Assembly: GCA_903838675.1 (NCBI GenBank)
Contig: CAILZI010000103.1
Span: forward strand, 19,318 to 83,317
Direction: 5' to 3'
DNA length: 64,000 nt
Source of the DNA: an uncultured Verrucomicrobiota bacterium
Lineage (GTDB): Bacteria > Verrucomicrobiota > Verrucomicrobiia > Verrucomicrobiales > Verrucomicrobiaceae
A program made the position numbers and the translations under genes. The notes below the pieces were generated by a model. It had not been told where the DNA came from, did no database searches, and saw only the letters and a program-made list of their open reading frames with translations. This document shows positions 33,250 to 42,577 of this stretch, piece after piece (the first letter of the stretch is position 1; each line of letters opens with the position of its first letter).

Positions 33250-34734
33250 ATGGGCATGTCTTTCCGCCGGTTGCTTTTGGTTTTGCCATGCCTGCCAGCG
33301 CTTCTATGTGCTGCGCCGGAAGATTATTTCGGCATTCATGTGATCGATGAACACACGGGGCGGGGTGTGCCGCTGATCACGCTGAAGACGACCAATCACA
33401 TCGACCTGACGACCGACAGCGCAGGGTGGATCGCTTTTGACGAGCCGGGGCTGATGAACCGCGCGGTGTATTTCAGCGTAGAGGGGCCGGGCTATGTACT
33501 GCCGAAGGATGGGTTTGGTTTTGTCGGCGTGCGGCTGACTCCCGTGGCAGGGAAGTCTGTGGAGGTAAAGGTGCTGAGCACCAACATTGCCGAGCGTCTG
33601 TGCCGGCTGACAGGGCAGGGGATTTACCGTGACAGCACCTTGCTGGGGCATGAGCCCCCCTTGCCGAGCCCCAACTTGTTTGCAGATGTGGTGGGTCAGG
33701 ACTCGGTGCAGGTCGTGGCGTGGAAGGGGCGCTATTTCTGGATTTTTGGCGACACGCTGAAGCCCAACTATCCGCTGGGCAACTACCACTCCACGGCAGC
33801 GTGGAGCGATGCGCCAGACAAAGGCGGACTTGATCCTGAGCACGGCATTCACTTTGAATACATCACCGATGAAAACGGGTCTGTGGCCAAGATGCTGCCG
33901 GTGGAGGAGCCGGGCGCCGTGTGGCTCTTTGGCATGCACACGGTGATGGACGCCGCAAACAAGGAGCATCTCATGGCGCATTACTCACGCTGGCGTGATC
34001 TGGGCAAACGGCTGGAACATGGGCTGGCGGAGCTGGATGAATCAACCGGGCGCTTTCAGCGCACCACGGTGCTCGGTGATGAGTTTGACTGGCAGCATCC
34101 GCAGGGCAATGCCGTCCTGGTCAAGGGGGCGGACGGCGACTGGATCTACTTTGCCACACCCTTCTGCCGGACGCGGGTGAGGGCGAACTACGATTCGGTG
34201 CAGAACACCTCTGCTTACGAGTCGTTGGTGTGGTCGGCGGAGCATGCGGACTATGTCTGGCAGAAGGCGCTCAAACCGACGCTGCAGACAGACGAGGAAA
34301 AGCTCATCGCCGAGAAGAAATTGCCTGTGGACAAAGCGCGTATGCAGGTGGTGGACGCCCAGACTGGCATACCGGTGCATCTGCATGCTGGCAGCGTGCA
34401 TTGGAACAAACACCGAGAACGATGGGTCATGATCGCGGTGCAGGAAGTCGGTGATGTTTCCTATCTCGGTGAGGTCTGGTATGCGGAGGCCAGGCAGATC
34501 GAAGGTCCTTGGCGTAAAGCCGTGAAGATCGCCACGCATCCCAAGTACAGCTTCTACAACCCGAGTCATCACGCGTTTTTCGACCAGCAGGAGGGACGCA
34601 TCATCTATTTCCAAGGAACCTATGCAGAAACCTTTTCCGGCAATCCCATCGCCACGCCAAGGTATGACTACAACCAGATCATGTATCGACTGGACCTGGA
34701 TGACGAGCGGTTAAAGGCTTCCCATGCTGACTGA
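33250..34734 (+). CDS. secreted beta-propeller protein of unknown function
   Basis: A 494-residue protein with a signal peptide (SFRRLLLVLPCLPALLCAA). The first 120 residues look like a carboxypeptidase regulatory-type beta domain (GIHVIDEHTGRGVPLITLKT). The rest has repeated strands with aromatic and Asp residues (YFWIFGDTLKPNYPLGNYHS, DWIYFATPFCR, VWLFGMHTVM) as in five-bladed propellers of the GH43/DUF4185 type. It may bind or cleave glycans. Catalytic residues not assignable. Alone between tatD (divergent) and the MlaE gene. Confidence 0.68.
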   Translation: MGMSFRRLLLVLPCLPALLCAAPEDYFGIHVIDEHTGRGVPLITLKTTNHIDLTTDSAGWIAFDEPGLMNRAVYFSVEGPGYVLPKDGFGFVGVRLTPVAGKSVEVKVLSTNIAERLCRLTGQGIYRDSTLLGHEPPLPSPNLFADVVGQDSVQVVAWKGRYFWIFGDTLKPNYPLGNYHSTAAWSDAPDKGGLDPEHGIHFEYITDENGSVAKMLPVEEPGAVWLFGMHTVMDAANKEHLMAHYSRWRDLGKRLEHGLAELDESTGRFQRTTVLGDEFDWQHPQGNAVLVKGADGDWIYFATPFCRTRVRANYDSVQNTSAYESLVWSAEHADYVWQKALKPTLQTDEEKLIAEKKLPVDKARMQVVDAQTGIPVHLHAGSVHWNKHRERWVMIAVQEVGDVSYLGEVWYAEARQIEGPWRKAVKIATHPKYSFYNPSHHAFFDQQEGRIIYFQGTYAETFSGNPIATPRYDYNQIMYRLDLDDERLKASHAD

Positions 34735-34790
34735 GCTCACGTGACGAAAAAGGCACAACGCCATGGCTTCACGAGGCATGAGGACTCTGC

Positions 34791-35612
34791 ATGCATGTTG
34801 GCATGGGATCACTGCAACGCATGGACTGGCTGGCCTTCGTGGGCAGGAGTTTTCTCGGCATGCTGTCGTGGCTGGGGCAGATCGCTGCTTTGATGAGCGA
34901 ACTGATGACCGGACTGCGGAGCGGGATATGGCGGCTCAAACTGGTGGCACACCAAATCATGGAGATTGGTTATGGGTCGCAGTTGGTCGTGGTGGTGACG
35001 GGTGCCTTCACCGGTGCGGTGTTTGCCTTTCAGTCGTATGCAAAGTTCAAGGAGTTTGGAATTGAATCAACTGTGGGCGCCATCGTCTCGGTGGCGCTGT
35101 GTCGTGAGCTGGGGCCTGTGCTGGCGGGATTAATGGTGTCGGGGCGTGTGGGGGCCGCGATGGCGGCGGACATTGGCACCATGAAAGTCACCGAGCAGAT
35201 CGACGCCCTTCGCGTCATGGGGGTGCATCCGGTGGATTATCTCGTGCTGCCGCGTTTTCTGGCGATGTGTGTGTCCATGCCGCTGCTTGTGGCGGAGAGC
35301 ATCGCTTTTGGTTTGATGGCATCCTATGCGCTCATCGTGTATGGATTTGATGTGCCGGGCGGCTGGTTCTGGCAGCACACCGTGGACCACACCGAGGTGC
35401 TGGATGTGGGCATCGGCATGTTCAAGGGACTGGTGTTTGGCATCATCATCACCCTGATCAGTTGTGATCAGGGACTCAAGGCGGAGGATGGTGCGGTCGG
35501 GGTCGGGCTCGGCACCACGCGCGCGGTGGTGTACTCATCGCTGGCGATCCTGATCTCGAACTTCTTTCTGACCATCGCTCTGAATTATGTCTCGCCGGTG
35601 GGCACGACATAG
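34791..35612 (+). CDS. mlaE: MlaE-family lipid-transport permease
   Basis: A 273-residue integral membrane protein with about five to six hydrophobic spans. The family signature is clear: VTGAFTGAVFAFQSYAKFKE, ELGPVLAGLMVSGRVGAAMA, MKVTEQIDALRVMGV, and the C-terminal GTTRAVVYSSLAILISNFFL. MlaE/YrbE permeases work with an ATPase (MlaF) and an MCE protein (MlaD) to move phospholipids between membranes. No ATPase or MCE gene is next to it in this window, so partners must lie elsewhere. Alternative start ATG at 34803. Confidence 0.9.
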   Translation: MHVGMGSLQRMDWLAFVGRSFLGMLSWLGQIAALMSELMTGLRSGIWRLKLVAHQIMEIGYGSQLVVVVTGAFTGAVFAFQSYAKFKEFGIESTVGAIVSVALCRELGPVLAGLMVSGRVGAAMAADIGTMKVTEQIDALRVMGVHPVDYLVLPRFLAMCVSMPLLVAESIAFGLMASYALIVYGFDVPGGWFWQHTVDHTEVLDVGIGMFKGLVFGIIITLISCDQGLKAEDGAVGVGLGTTRAVVYSSLAILISNFFLTIALNYVSPVGTT

Positions 35613-35703
35613 GAGGCGGGCTTTTGCGGCTGAATCTCCATGCTTGCTCTTTTTGGCGCAGCCCGATAGCCTGCGTGGAAATTCAACCAAACCAACCACA
35701 GCC

Positions 35704-36429
35704 ATGTCCGCCAATCTCGCAGAACTCCTCGGTACAATGATCCTGGTTCTTTTAGGCGACGGTGTCGTCGCAAATGTCCTGCTGAAGCAGACGAAGGGCA
35801 ATAACGCGGGCTGGATTGTGATCACTGCCGGCTGGGGCTTTGCTGTGGCGGTGGCGGTTTACTGCACGAACGCCATCAGCGGGGCGCATTTGAATCCCGC
35901 CGTGACCCTGGGGCTGGCGACGATCGGCAAATTCGAATGGGCTCTGGTTCCCGGCTACATCGCCGCGCAGGTGGCAGGCGGATTTCTGGGAGGCATCCTT
36001 GTCTGGCTGACCTATCTGCCGCATTGGCCGGTGACTGAATCCAAAGGCGACAAGCTCGGCGTCTTCAGCACGGGCCCCGCGATCCGCCATACCATGAGCA
36101 ATTTGATCTGTGAGGCCATCGGCACCGCCATGCTTGTCTTGGGCCTGCTGGCGATTTTGTCTCCTGCCAATCTCGTGCCTAATTCGGGCTTCGACAAAGG
36201 CTTCGCTCCAGTCATCGTCGGCATGCTCGTCGGAGCGATTGGCTTGTCCCTCGGTGGTCCTACCGGCTACGCCATCAATCCTGCGCGTGATCTTGGCCCG
36301 CGCCTGGCACACTTCGTCCTGCCGATCCCCGGCAAGGGCAGTTCCGACTGGAGCTACGCATGGATTCCAGTCGTTGGCCCGATCATCGGCGGGATAGTCG
36401 GGGCGCTGGTTTACAAGGCGCTGTGGTGA
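35704..36429 (+). CDS. glpF: glycerol uptake facilitator / aquaglyceroporin
   Basis: A 241-residue MIP channel with six membrane spans. The two half-helix motifs are HLNPAVT and YAINPARDLGPR; the Asp after the second NPAR is typical of glycerol-conducting members. It lets glycerol and small polyols cross the inner membrane. The frame opens at 35587, but MSANLAELLG at 35704 is the family start. Its TGA and the TGA of ppk on the opposite strand abut in the palindrome TGATCA (36427-36432). No glpK beside it. Confidence 0.91.
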   Translation: MSANLAELLGTMILVLLGDGVVANVLLKQTKGNNAGWIVITAGWGFAVAVAVYCTNAISGAHLNPAVTLGLATIGKFEWALVPGYIAAQVAGGFLGGILVWLTYLPHWPVTESKGDKLGVFSTGPAIRHTMSNLICEAIGTAMLVLGLLAILSPANLVPNSGFDKGFAPVIVGMLVGAIGLSLGGPTGYAINPARDLGPRLAHFVLPIPGKGSSDWSYAWIPVVGPIIGGIVGALVYKALW

Positions 36430-38583
36430 TCACTTCGGCGTATGCGGAACGAGCACGTCAGGTGATTCATTGGCCTGACGCGCACGCTTGGCCATTTCGC
36501 GGGCAAACTGCTCCTGGGAGCGGTGTGCTTTGGCGGCGGCGACTTGGGGCAGGTGCCAGGTGCCGTCAGCTTTGAGGTGGCGGCCACGGGCAGTGTCGGC
36601 GAAGTGGACTTCGAGGATGTGCTGCAGGCGTTTGCGCGCCTCCCTGTCTTCGACCGGGGTGAGGAGCTCGACGCGCTTTGAGAGATTGCGGTTCATGAAG
36701 TCCGCACTGGCGATGAAGACGGCGGGCTTGCCGCCCTGACGGAACCAGAAAATGCGGGCGTGTTCCAAATAGCGGTCGATGATGCTGACGACGCTGATGT
36801 TTTCACTGATGCCCTTGATGCCTGGGCGCAGGCAGCAGATGCCGCGCACGTTGAGGCGGATCTTCACGCCCGCCTGGGAGGCTTCATAGAGCGCCGCGAT
36901 CATCTGGCGGTCTTCGAGGGCGTTCATCTTCAGCATGATCTCGGCGGATTCCCCCTGGCGCGCGCGTTCGGTTTCACTGCGGATCATCGAGAGCAGGCGT
37001 TCGCGCAGGCCATAGGGGGCCATGCTGAGCTTGCTGAAATGCACGAACCGTGAGCGGCCGGTGACGGTGTTGAAAAACGCGGAGGCGTCCGCACCAAAGT
37101 CAGCACGGCAGGTGAGCAGACTGATGTCGGTGTAAAGTTTGGAGGTGGCCTCGTTGTAGTTGCCGGTGCCGAAGTGCATGTACCGCGTCATGTGGCCGGA
37201 TTCGCGGCGCATGACGAGGCAGACCTTGGCATGCGTTTTCAAACCGGCCACGCCATAGATGATCTGCGCACCCGCGTTGATGAGGTCGGTGGCACGTTCG
37301 AGATTGCGGGCTTCATCGAAGCGCGCTTTCAGTTCCACGAGCACGGTGACGTGCTTGCCCGCCTGCGCGGCGCGGATAAGCGCGGAGATGATGCGGCTGT
37401 TCTTGGCGGTGCGGTAGAGGATCTGTTTGATCGCAATGACATTGGGATCAGCCGCAGCCTCTTCCACCAGGGCAAGGATCGGATCGAAGCTCTCATACGG
37501 ATGATGCAGCAGGATATCCCCACGCTTGATCGCATCAAAGATGCTTTCGCCGGGTGTGATGGCGGTGGTGGGGAGGCTGTCCCAGGGATCAACCTTGAGC
37601 TCCTCGAAACCTGAGATGCCTGCGATTTGAAAGTAGGCGCGCAGATCGAGCTCGCCTGGGATGTCATAAATCTGCGCGGTGCGTGCGCCGCAGAGATCGC
37701 GGATGATGCGGGTGTGCTCGCGCGAGGCACCGGTTTCGATTTCGATGCGAATGGCGGGGCTTTTCAGACGCTTTTCGAGCACCTCTTCCATCTCGCTCGC
37801 GAGGTCAAAGGCGCTCTCATCATCGACGGTGATGTCCGTGTTGCGGCTGACGCGGAAGCGTGCCGGAGCGGAGACTTTCTCTGCCGGGAAAAACTCACCG
37901 ATGAACAGTGCTACGACATCTTCAAGGTTCACATAAAGGTACTGGCCGCCTTCGGGGTCCGGCACCAGGACATGGCGTGGCAGATTGGCAGGCAGCGGCA
38001 GGAGCACATGGCGCTTTTCCGTGTGGCCAATGTCGCCCCCGGTGACTGTGCAGAGCAGAATGATGTTCAGCGCAGGAATGGCCGCGCGCGCCCCCGTGTC
38101 ATCCACCACCACAGGCGAAAGCACCGGAAAGATGTGCTCGTCGAAGTATTCACGCAGCAGCGTGCGCTGTGCGGGGGAAAGATCGGTGTTGTGAAGCCGG
38201 CGGATGCCTTTCTCCTTCATCAAAGGCACAAGCTGCTGCTGCAGAATGTCATACTGCCGCGCCACAAAGGCGGCGGCCTGCTGGTGCACCTGTTCCCACT
38301 GCTGGGTAGGGGTGAGGCCGGCGTTGTCACGCACGCGCAGGCCCTGCTCGCGCAGAAGCTGCAGACCGCCGATGCGGACCATGAAGAATTCATCGAGGTT
38401 CGAAGCGGTGATGGCGAGAAACTTGACGCGCTCGAGCACGGGAAGATCAATGCGCGCCACCTCGTCCAGGACACGTGAGTTGAAGGCGAGCCAGCTCAGC
38501 TCGCGGTTGATGAAATGATCCTCGGTCAGGCGCAGCTGCGGCGGTGCGGGTGGTGATTCAGGATTTGGCGAGGATGATGTCAT
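36430..38583 (-). CDS. ppk1: polyphosphate kinase 1
   Basis: A 717-residue Ppk1 that makes polyphosphate from ATP. The N domain starts INRELSWLAFNSRVLDE; the phosphorylated His region is LKTHAKVCLVMRRES, followed by MHFGTGNYNEATSKLYTD, and the second His region is DRYLEHARIFWFRQGG. Length is normal. The gene starts inside the 3' end of the ppx-like gene (26-bp overlap), so the two are translationally coupled, and downstream of the ROK kinase. No Pho box was identified. Confidence 0.95.
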   Translation of the reverse strand: MTSSSPNPESPPAPPQLRLTEDHFINRELSWLAFNSRVLDEVARIDLPVLERVKFLAITASNLDEFFMVRIGGLQLLREQGLRVRDNAGLTPTQQWEQVHQQAAAFVARQYDILQQQLVPLMKEKGIRRLHNTDLSPAQRTLLREYFDEHIFPVLSPVVVDDTGARAAIPALNIILLCTVTGGDIGHTEKRHVLLPLPANLPRHVLVPDPEGGQYLYVNLEDVVALFIGEFFPAEKVSAPARFRVSRNTDITVDDESAFDLASEMEEVLEKRLKSPAIRIEIETGASREHTRIIRDLCGARTAQIYDIPGELDLRAYFQIAGISGFEELKVDPWDSLPTTAITPGESIFDAIKRGDILLHHPYESFDPILALVEEAAADPNVIAIKQILYRTAKNSRIISALIRAAQAGKHVTVLVELKARFDEARNLERATDLINAGAQIIYGVAGLKTHAKVCLVMRRESGHMTRYMHFGTGNYNEATSKLYTDISLLTCRADFGADASAFFNTVTGRSRFVHFSKLSMAPYGLRERLLSMIRSETERARQGESAEIMLKMNALEDRQMIAALYEASQAGVKIRLNVRGICCLRPGIKGISENISVVSIIDRYLEHARIFWFRQGGKPAVFIASADFMNRNLSKRVELLTPVEDREARKRLQHILEVHFADTARGRHLKADGTWHLPQVAAAKAHRSQEQFAREMAKRARQANESPDVLVPHTPK

Positions 38584-40114
38584 AACCGTAAATTTCGCGG
38601 AAGAGGTCGCATTTCATATCAATGGCGATCTGTTCGACTGTGGTGTCATCCGCTCCCTGCGTCAGGACGTTGAGCCGGGTGCCTTCAGGGCGGAGCTGGA
38701 TGGATTTGATGCGCTGCGCATGGCTGCGATCCAGCGCGTCTGCAAGACGCAGCAGCGCTGCGAGCTTGAGAACGATCATGCGTTCTTCGCGTGTAAGATC
38801 GGAGAAGTGCGGGTGATTTGGCTCGGGATTGTAGCGGCGATGATAGCGGGCAAGCAGGGCGACCATCACACGGTCATGCGAACTGAGACCAAAGATCTCG
38901 GTGTGCATCAGGATGTAGAGGCTGTGCTTGTGGTGCTCACGCGGGCTGATGAACATGCCGACTTCATGCAGGGTGGCGGCGATGCGGAGCACAAGCTCGT
39001 ATTTGGCGTCCAGACCATGCAGATGCTGCAGCTCACGAAAAAGCTGGCGGGCGAAATTGGCCACGTGGTCGGCGTGTTTGCGATCGGTTTTGTAGCGCAG
39101 GCCAATCTCACAGGCGGCCTGCATGACTTCCTCCTGGAAAATCGCGGTGCGCGAGCCGGAGGTCATCAGATCCAGCATGAGTTCAAGCTGGAAGTCACCT
39201 TCGGGCACCCAGAGTGAATCATCGCCAAAACGCCGCGCGAGCGCAAGGTTGGTCTGCAGCGCCGGGATGATGCCTTCGCCGCCGGTGTAGTGCACATGGA
39301 GCTCGCGCACGAGTTCATCGGGATTCAGTCGCGCCAGTTTGTCGGTGAGGCGCGCGAGATCATTTTCCAGCACGCGATGTGCGCCGTGGCGCGCCTTGCC
39401 AAGCCGGGGGGCCACGCTTTGGATTTCCGCGCCGATGGCGACGTGGTGGTCGATCTTCACGTCGGAATAATCCTGCGCGAGGTGATCCACCACTCCACGA
39501 ATGTGCTCCTCAAGATGCACCATTTGCTGGCGGGCCTCGTCATCGGGCGTGGCGATGGCTTCACGGGCGCGAAAGATGCCCAGTCGGTAGTTGCTGTAGG
39601 CGGCGAGTCGCCCCTGCTGGAAATAGATCGCGCGGGTGTTGCCGGGGCCGATGTGGGAGACAAACGTGTTCCCTTTGGCGAGCAGCGGATTCTTCAGCAG
39701 CATGCGCTGGGCGATCTGATAGACGAGGCGCGTCATGTTGCCGTCATCGATGAGGCTTGGGGCGACACCACTGTGAACCTGGAGCCGGTTGAGGAAGATC
39801 TCGTGATTGACGGCCTCCGCGAGGATGTTGGAGGTGAACAGGCGCAGCTGCGAAGACGGGATGCCATACTCGCGCATGGTCTGAAGATAATCTCGAAGAA
39901 TGGCCGCCGCCTGATCGACGGTGTTGCGCGAGATGCTGCGGGCACGGAAAATGTCACGTGCCACGGGCAGCGGTCGGTCAAGGCTTTCGATGCGGATGAA
40001 CTGGCCCTTGTCATCCTTCCGGCCGATGACAAGCGAAACAGAAGCCGCGCCAACGTAGATGACGGCATGTTCCGGCGGCGACTTCAGCGAGACTGGTGGA
40101 GTGACGTCACTCAT
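38558..40114 (-). CDS. Ppx/GppA-type protein with HD domain, N-terminal active site degraded
   Basis: A 518-residue protein of the exopolyphosphatase family. The C-terminal half resembles the E. coli Ppx HD-like domain (AATLHEVGMFISPREHHKHS with YILM). In the N-terminal half the nucleotide/phosphate loop that reads DLGSNS in Ppx is VGAASVS, the GGGSTE loop is GPGNTRA, and the catalytic GluGlu-Ala-Arg-Leu segment is GNMTRL, so the family's catalytic Glu is absent. It may bind rather than hydrolyse polyphosphate or ppGpp, or act as a regulatory partner of Ppk1. It overlaps ppk1 by 26 bp and follows the ROK gene by 33 bp. Confidence 0.85.
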   Translation of the reverse strand: MSDVTPPVSLKSPPEHAVIYVGAASVSLVIGRKDDKGQFIRIESLDRPLPVARDIFRARSISRNTVDQAAAILRDYLQTMREYGIPSSQLRLFTSNILAEAVNHEIFLNRLQVHSGVAPSLIDDGNMTRLVYQIAQRMLLKNPLLAKGNTFVSHIGPGNTRAIYFQQGRLAAYSNYRLGIFRAREAIATPDDEARQQMVHLEEHIRGVVDHLAQDYSDVKIDHHVAIGAEIQSVAPRLGKARHGAHRVLENDLARLTDKLARLNPDELVRELHVHYTGGEGIIPALQTNLALARRFGDDSLWVPEGDFQLELMLDLMTSGSRTAIFQEEVMQAACEIGLRYKTDRKHADHVANFARQLFRELQHLHGLDAKYELVLRIAATLHEVGMFISPREHHKHSLYILMHTEIFGLSSHDRVMVALLARYHRRYNPEPNHPHFSDLTREERMIVLKLAALLRLADALDRSHAQRIKSIQLRPEGTRLNVLTQGADDTTVEQIAIDMKCDLFREIYGYDIILAKS

Positions 40115-40147
40115 GGAATGGATTCGTGATGAAGCATGCGGCAGTGG

Positions 40148-41173
40148 TTATTTTCCTGCACTTCGCATCCATGCCACTGCACCAGCAGCCACGGCCTGGC
40201 CGCCAAGTTTCGCAAGCGAGTATTTGATCCCGCGGGCAAGTTCCGGAATGGCGTAGTGTTCGACCTCTTCCTTGAGCAGGTTCAGGTAGAGGCCCGGCAA
40301 CTCCTCAACCAAACCTCCACCTAGCGTGATGCGGTCAGGGGCCAGCAGATTGACGACCGTCGCGACCCCCATGCCCAGATAGCGGATGGAGTTGCGGAAC
40401 ATGATCATGGCCGCGTCTTCGCCGCTGCGGAAGGCATTGGCGAGCGCTTTGCTGCGGATGTTGCGGAGAGACCCCTCAGTTTTTTTATCGAGATCAGGAA
40501 GCTGGCCACGATAGCAGGCAAGTCCGGCCTGCGAGGCGAGCGCGAGGCGGCTGGTGAGATCTTCGAGAGTCACCGTGCCAAACACCGGGCTGCCGATGTG
40601 GGTGCCGGGCAGCAGCAGATTGCCCAGCTCCATGGCGGAGATGGCACGGCCCATGACCAGCTGACCGTTATAGACAAACCCCGCTCCGACACCCGTGCCG
40701 GGAAACACGCCAAGCAGCGAGCGCGCGCCTTTGCCGGCGCCGAGCGCATATTCGCCATAGGTTCCCGCATCAACATCATTCAACACCGCGACGGGGCATT
40801 TGAACTGGGTTTGCAGCAGCTTGCGCAGCGCCATGTTGGTCCAGCCCAGGTTTGGCGCGAAAATAAGAATGCCTTTGTCAGGATTCACCAGCCCAGGGCA
40901 GCCGATGCCGATGCCCTGCAGGCCCTTGGGATCCACGCCGGACTCTGCGATCGCCTCATGGATGGCTTTGACAATTTTGTTGCGGCCCTTGGCGGCACCG
41001 TCGGAGCCGTTGGTGGATTTGCGTGCGGAACCGAGCACGGTGTAGTTCGCATCCAGCACCGAGGCCATCATCTTCGTGCCACCAAGATCAAAGCCGATCC
41101 AGAAGGGCACGTTGCGGAGTTTTTTGGACGGCTTCTTTGCGGCGGGTTTGGTTTTCGCTTTTTTGGCGGGCAT
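40148..41173 (-). CDS. ROK-family sugar kinase, candidate polyphosphate-using glucokinase
   Basis: A 341-residue ROK kinase after a Lys/Ala-rich start (PAKKAKTKPAAKKPSKKL). The ATP-type loop is GFDLGGTKM, the sugar-binding Asp is in VLNDVDAGTYGEY, and the second phosphate loop is FPGTGVGAGFV. The ROK zinc signature CxCGxxGCxE is absent: after SAMELGNLLL the sequence goes directly to GTHIGSPVFG. Polyphosphate glucokinases of the family also lack it. It leads the ROK-ppx-ppk1 operon, so phosphate donor polyphosphate is plausible (inference). The frame is open to 41221; Met at 41173 used. Confidence 0.86.
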   Translation of the reverse strand: MPAKKAKTKPAAKKPSKKLRNVPFWIGFDLGGTKMMASVLDANYTVLGSARKSTNGSDGAAKGRNKIVKAIHEAIAESGVDPKGLQGIGIGCPGLVNPDKGILIFAPNLGWTNMALRKLLQTQFKCPVAVLNDVDAGTYGEYALGAGKGARSLLGVFPGTGVGAGFVYNGQLVMGRAISAMELGNLLLPGTHIGSPVFGTVTLEDLTSRLALASQAGLACYRGQLPDLDKKTEGSLRNIRSKALANAFRSGEDAAMIMFRNSIRYLGMGVATVVNLLAPDRITLGGGLVEELPGLYLNLLKEEVEHYAIPELARGIKYSLAKLGGQAVAAGAVAWMRSAGK

Positions 41174-41245
41174 GGCGTGGGAAGGACAGGCCCAAGACAC
41201 ACGGGCTTTCGGATGCGGCAAGCGACAATATGAAATGAAGCATTC

Positions 41246-42496
41246 TTACTTCGTCCAATGTCTTGCGGCAAAATTCATGAATTGGGTCCAGTCAAAATCA
41301 GTGACGTCATGTTTGCCGGTGCGCATGTGGTAGCCGATGAAGTCACCGACAGGGGTGTCGATGGCGGGTTGTGCATCCACGACGACGCCCTGTTTGCCAA
41401 AGAGGGCGTACACCGGGCTGGCATATTTGCCCGAAAGGAATTCGCCTTTTTGATCGGCCCAGTGGTCATCAGCGGCGCTGGCAATGTAGATGGGGCGTGG
41501 TGCAGCGAGGGCGATGAGCATGTGCATGTCCACAGGGCAGGCGGCGGCATTGCCGGCATAGCTGGAGTAATTTGGAGTGAACCAGTGCGGGAATGCCTTG
41601 GTAATGATGGCGGTGGTTTCGCCGAAATCGCGCCTCATGAGGGCTGCCCCACCTTCACCGGAGTCGTTGGAGATAATGATGCCGAAGCGTGGGTCCTGCA
41701 CTCCTGCCCAGAGGGAGGTTTTGCCCAGTCGTGAGTGGCCGATGACGGCAAGGTGTTTGCCATCGACCAGTGGGTCGGTCTGCAGGTAGTCGGCGATGCG
41801 GCTCAGCCCCCATGACCATGCGCCAATGGCACCCCATTCTCCGTTTTTCCAGATCGTGCTAGCTCCATCCTTGCTGACGGCGGCACGGAGTCCTTCCTTC
41901 CACCCGTCGGCATGGTCGGGTTCAATGTCACCGTAGTAGGCGGTGGCCACGGCAAAGCCGCGTTTGAGGATCATTTCCAGCGGCCAGCGGCTGCTTTCGG
42001 TGCCGCGGGTGGCTTCCGTGGCACGATGATCGACGACGTTCTTATCCTTGCTCTCGCGCATCCAGCGGGTGCTGAGCGGGACATCGGCTTCGGTGCTGAC
42101 GGCATGATTCCCGCCAAAGCTGAGGCCGACGAAGCATGGGGCATTCTTGATGGCATTCGGCGTGTAGAGCATCACATCCATGCCGGGCCATGCGGGGTGG
42201 CTGGGCAGCGAGATGTGAATGAATTTCCGCGTGGCCAGGCCGCCCAGCGCGTCTGTTTTCGTCGCAGTGACTTCAAACTTGGGCGCGCCGATATCTCCGG
42301 GTGTTTTGCCATAGACGTGATCTTCGAAGAGCTTGAGTATTTCGGGGCGGCGCTTCTGGGTCCAGTCCTCGGCGGTCGTAAGCTTCAAATCTGGCAGCGG
42401 ATCGGTGCCGACCTTGGCTTCGTCGTAATTCACCCCGGGTCGCGGGGTTTGGGCCAGTGCTGAGGCGGTGAGCAGGAGGAAAAGAGTGGTGCGCAT
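41246..42496 (-). CDS. secreted CE15-like glucuronoyl/acetylxylan esterase
   Basis: A 416-residue alpha/beta hydrolase with signal peptide RTTLFLLLTASALA. The nucleophile region VIGHSRLGKTSLWAG, the SNDSGEGGAALMRRDFGET block, and HWFTPNYSSYAG are typical of bacterial CE15-type glucuronoyl esterases, which cut ester links between glucuronoxylan and lignin. The catalytic Asp/Glu lies in the SAADDHWAD region and the His near GYHMRTGKHDV. Upstream of the ROK gene on the same strand is only 72 bp of sequence from this gene's stop, so it may be transcribed apart. Substrate inferred. Confidence 0.85.
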   Translation of the reverse strand: MRTTLFLLLTASALAQTPRPGVNYDEAKVGTDPLPDLKLTTAEDWTQKRRPEILKLFEDHVYGKTPGDIGAPKFEVTATKTDALGGLATRKFIHISLPSHPAWPGMDVMLYTPNAIKNAPCFVGLSFGGNHAVSTEADVPLSTRWMRESKDKNVVDHRATEATRGTESSRWPLEMILKRGFAVATAYYGDIEPDHADGWKEGLRAAVSKDGASTIWKNGEWGAIGAWSWGLSRIADYLQTDPLVDGKHLAVIGHSRLGKTSLWAGVQDPRFGIIISNDSGEGGAALMRRDFGETTAIITKAFPHWFTPNYSSYAGNAAACPVDMHMLIALAAPRPIYIASAADDHWADQKGEFLSGKYASPVYALFGKQGVVVDAQPAIDTPVGDFIGYHMRTGKHDVTDFDWTQFMNFAARHWTK

Positions 42497-42577
42497 GGTT
42501 GGAAAAGACGGAACGTGGCGGGAGCACCGAATTGTGCGTGCCTTTGCTGATCAGGCGATGTTTGATCTCCGGCATTT

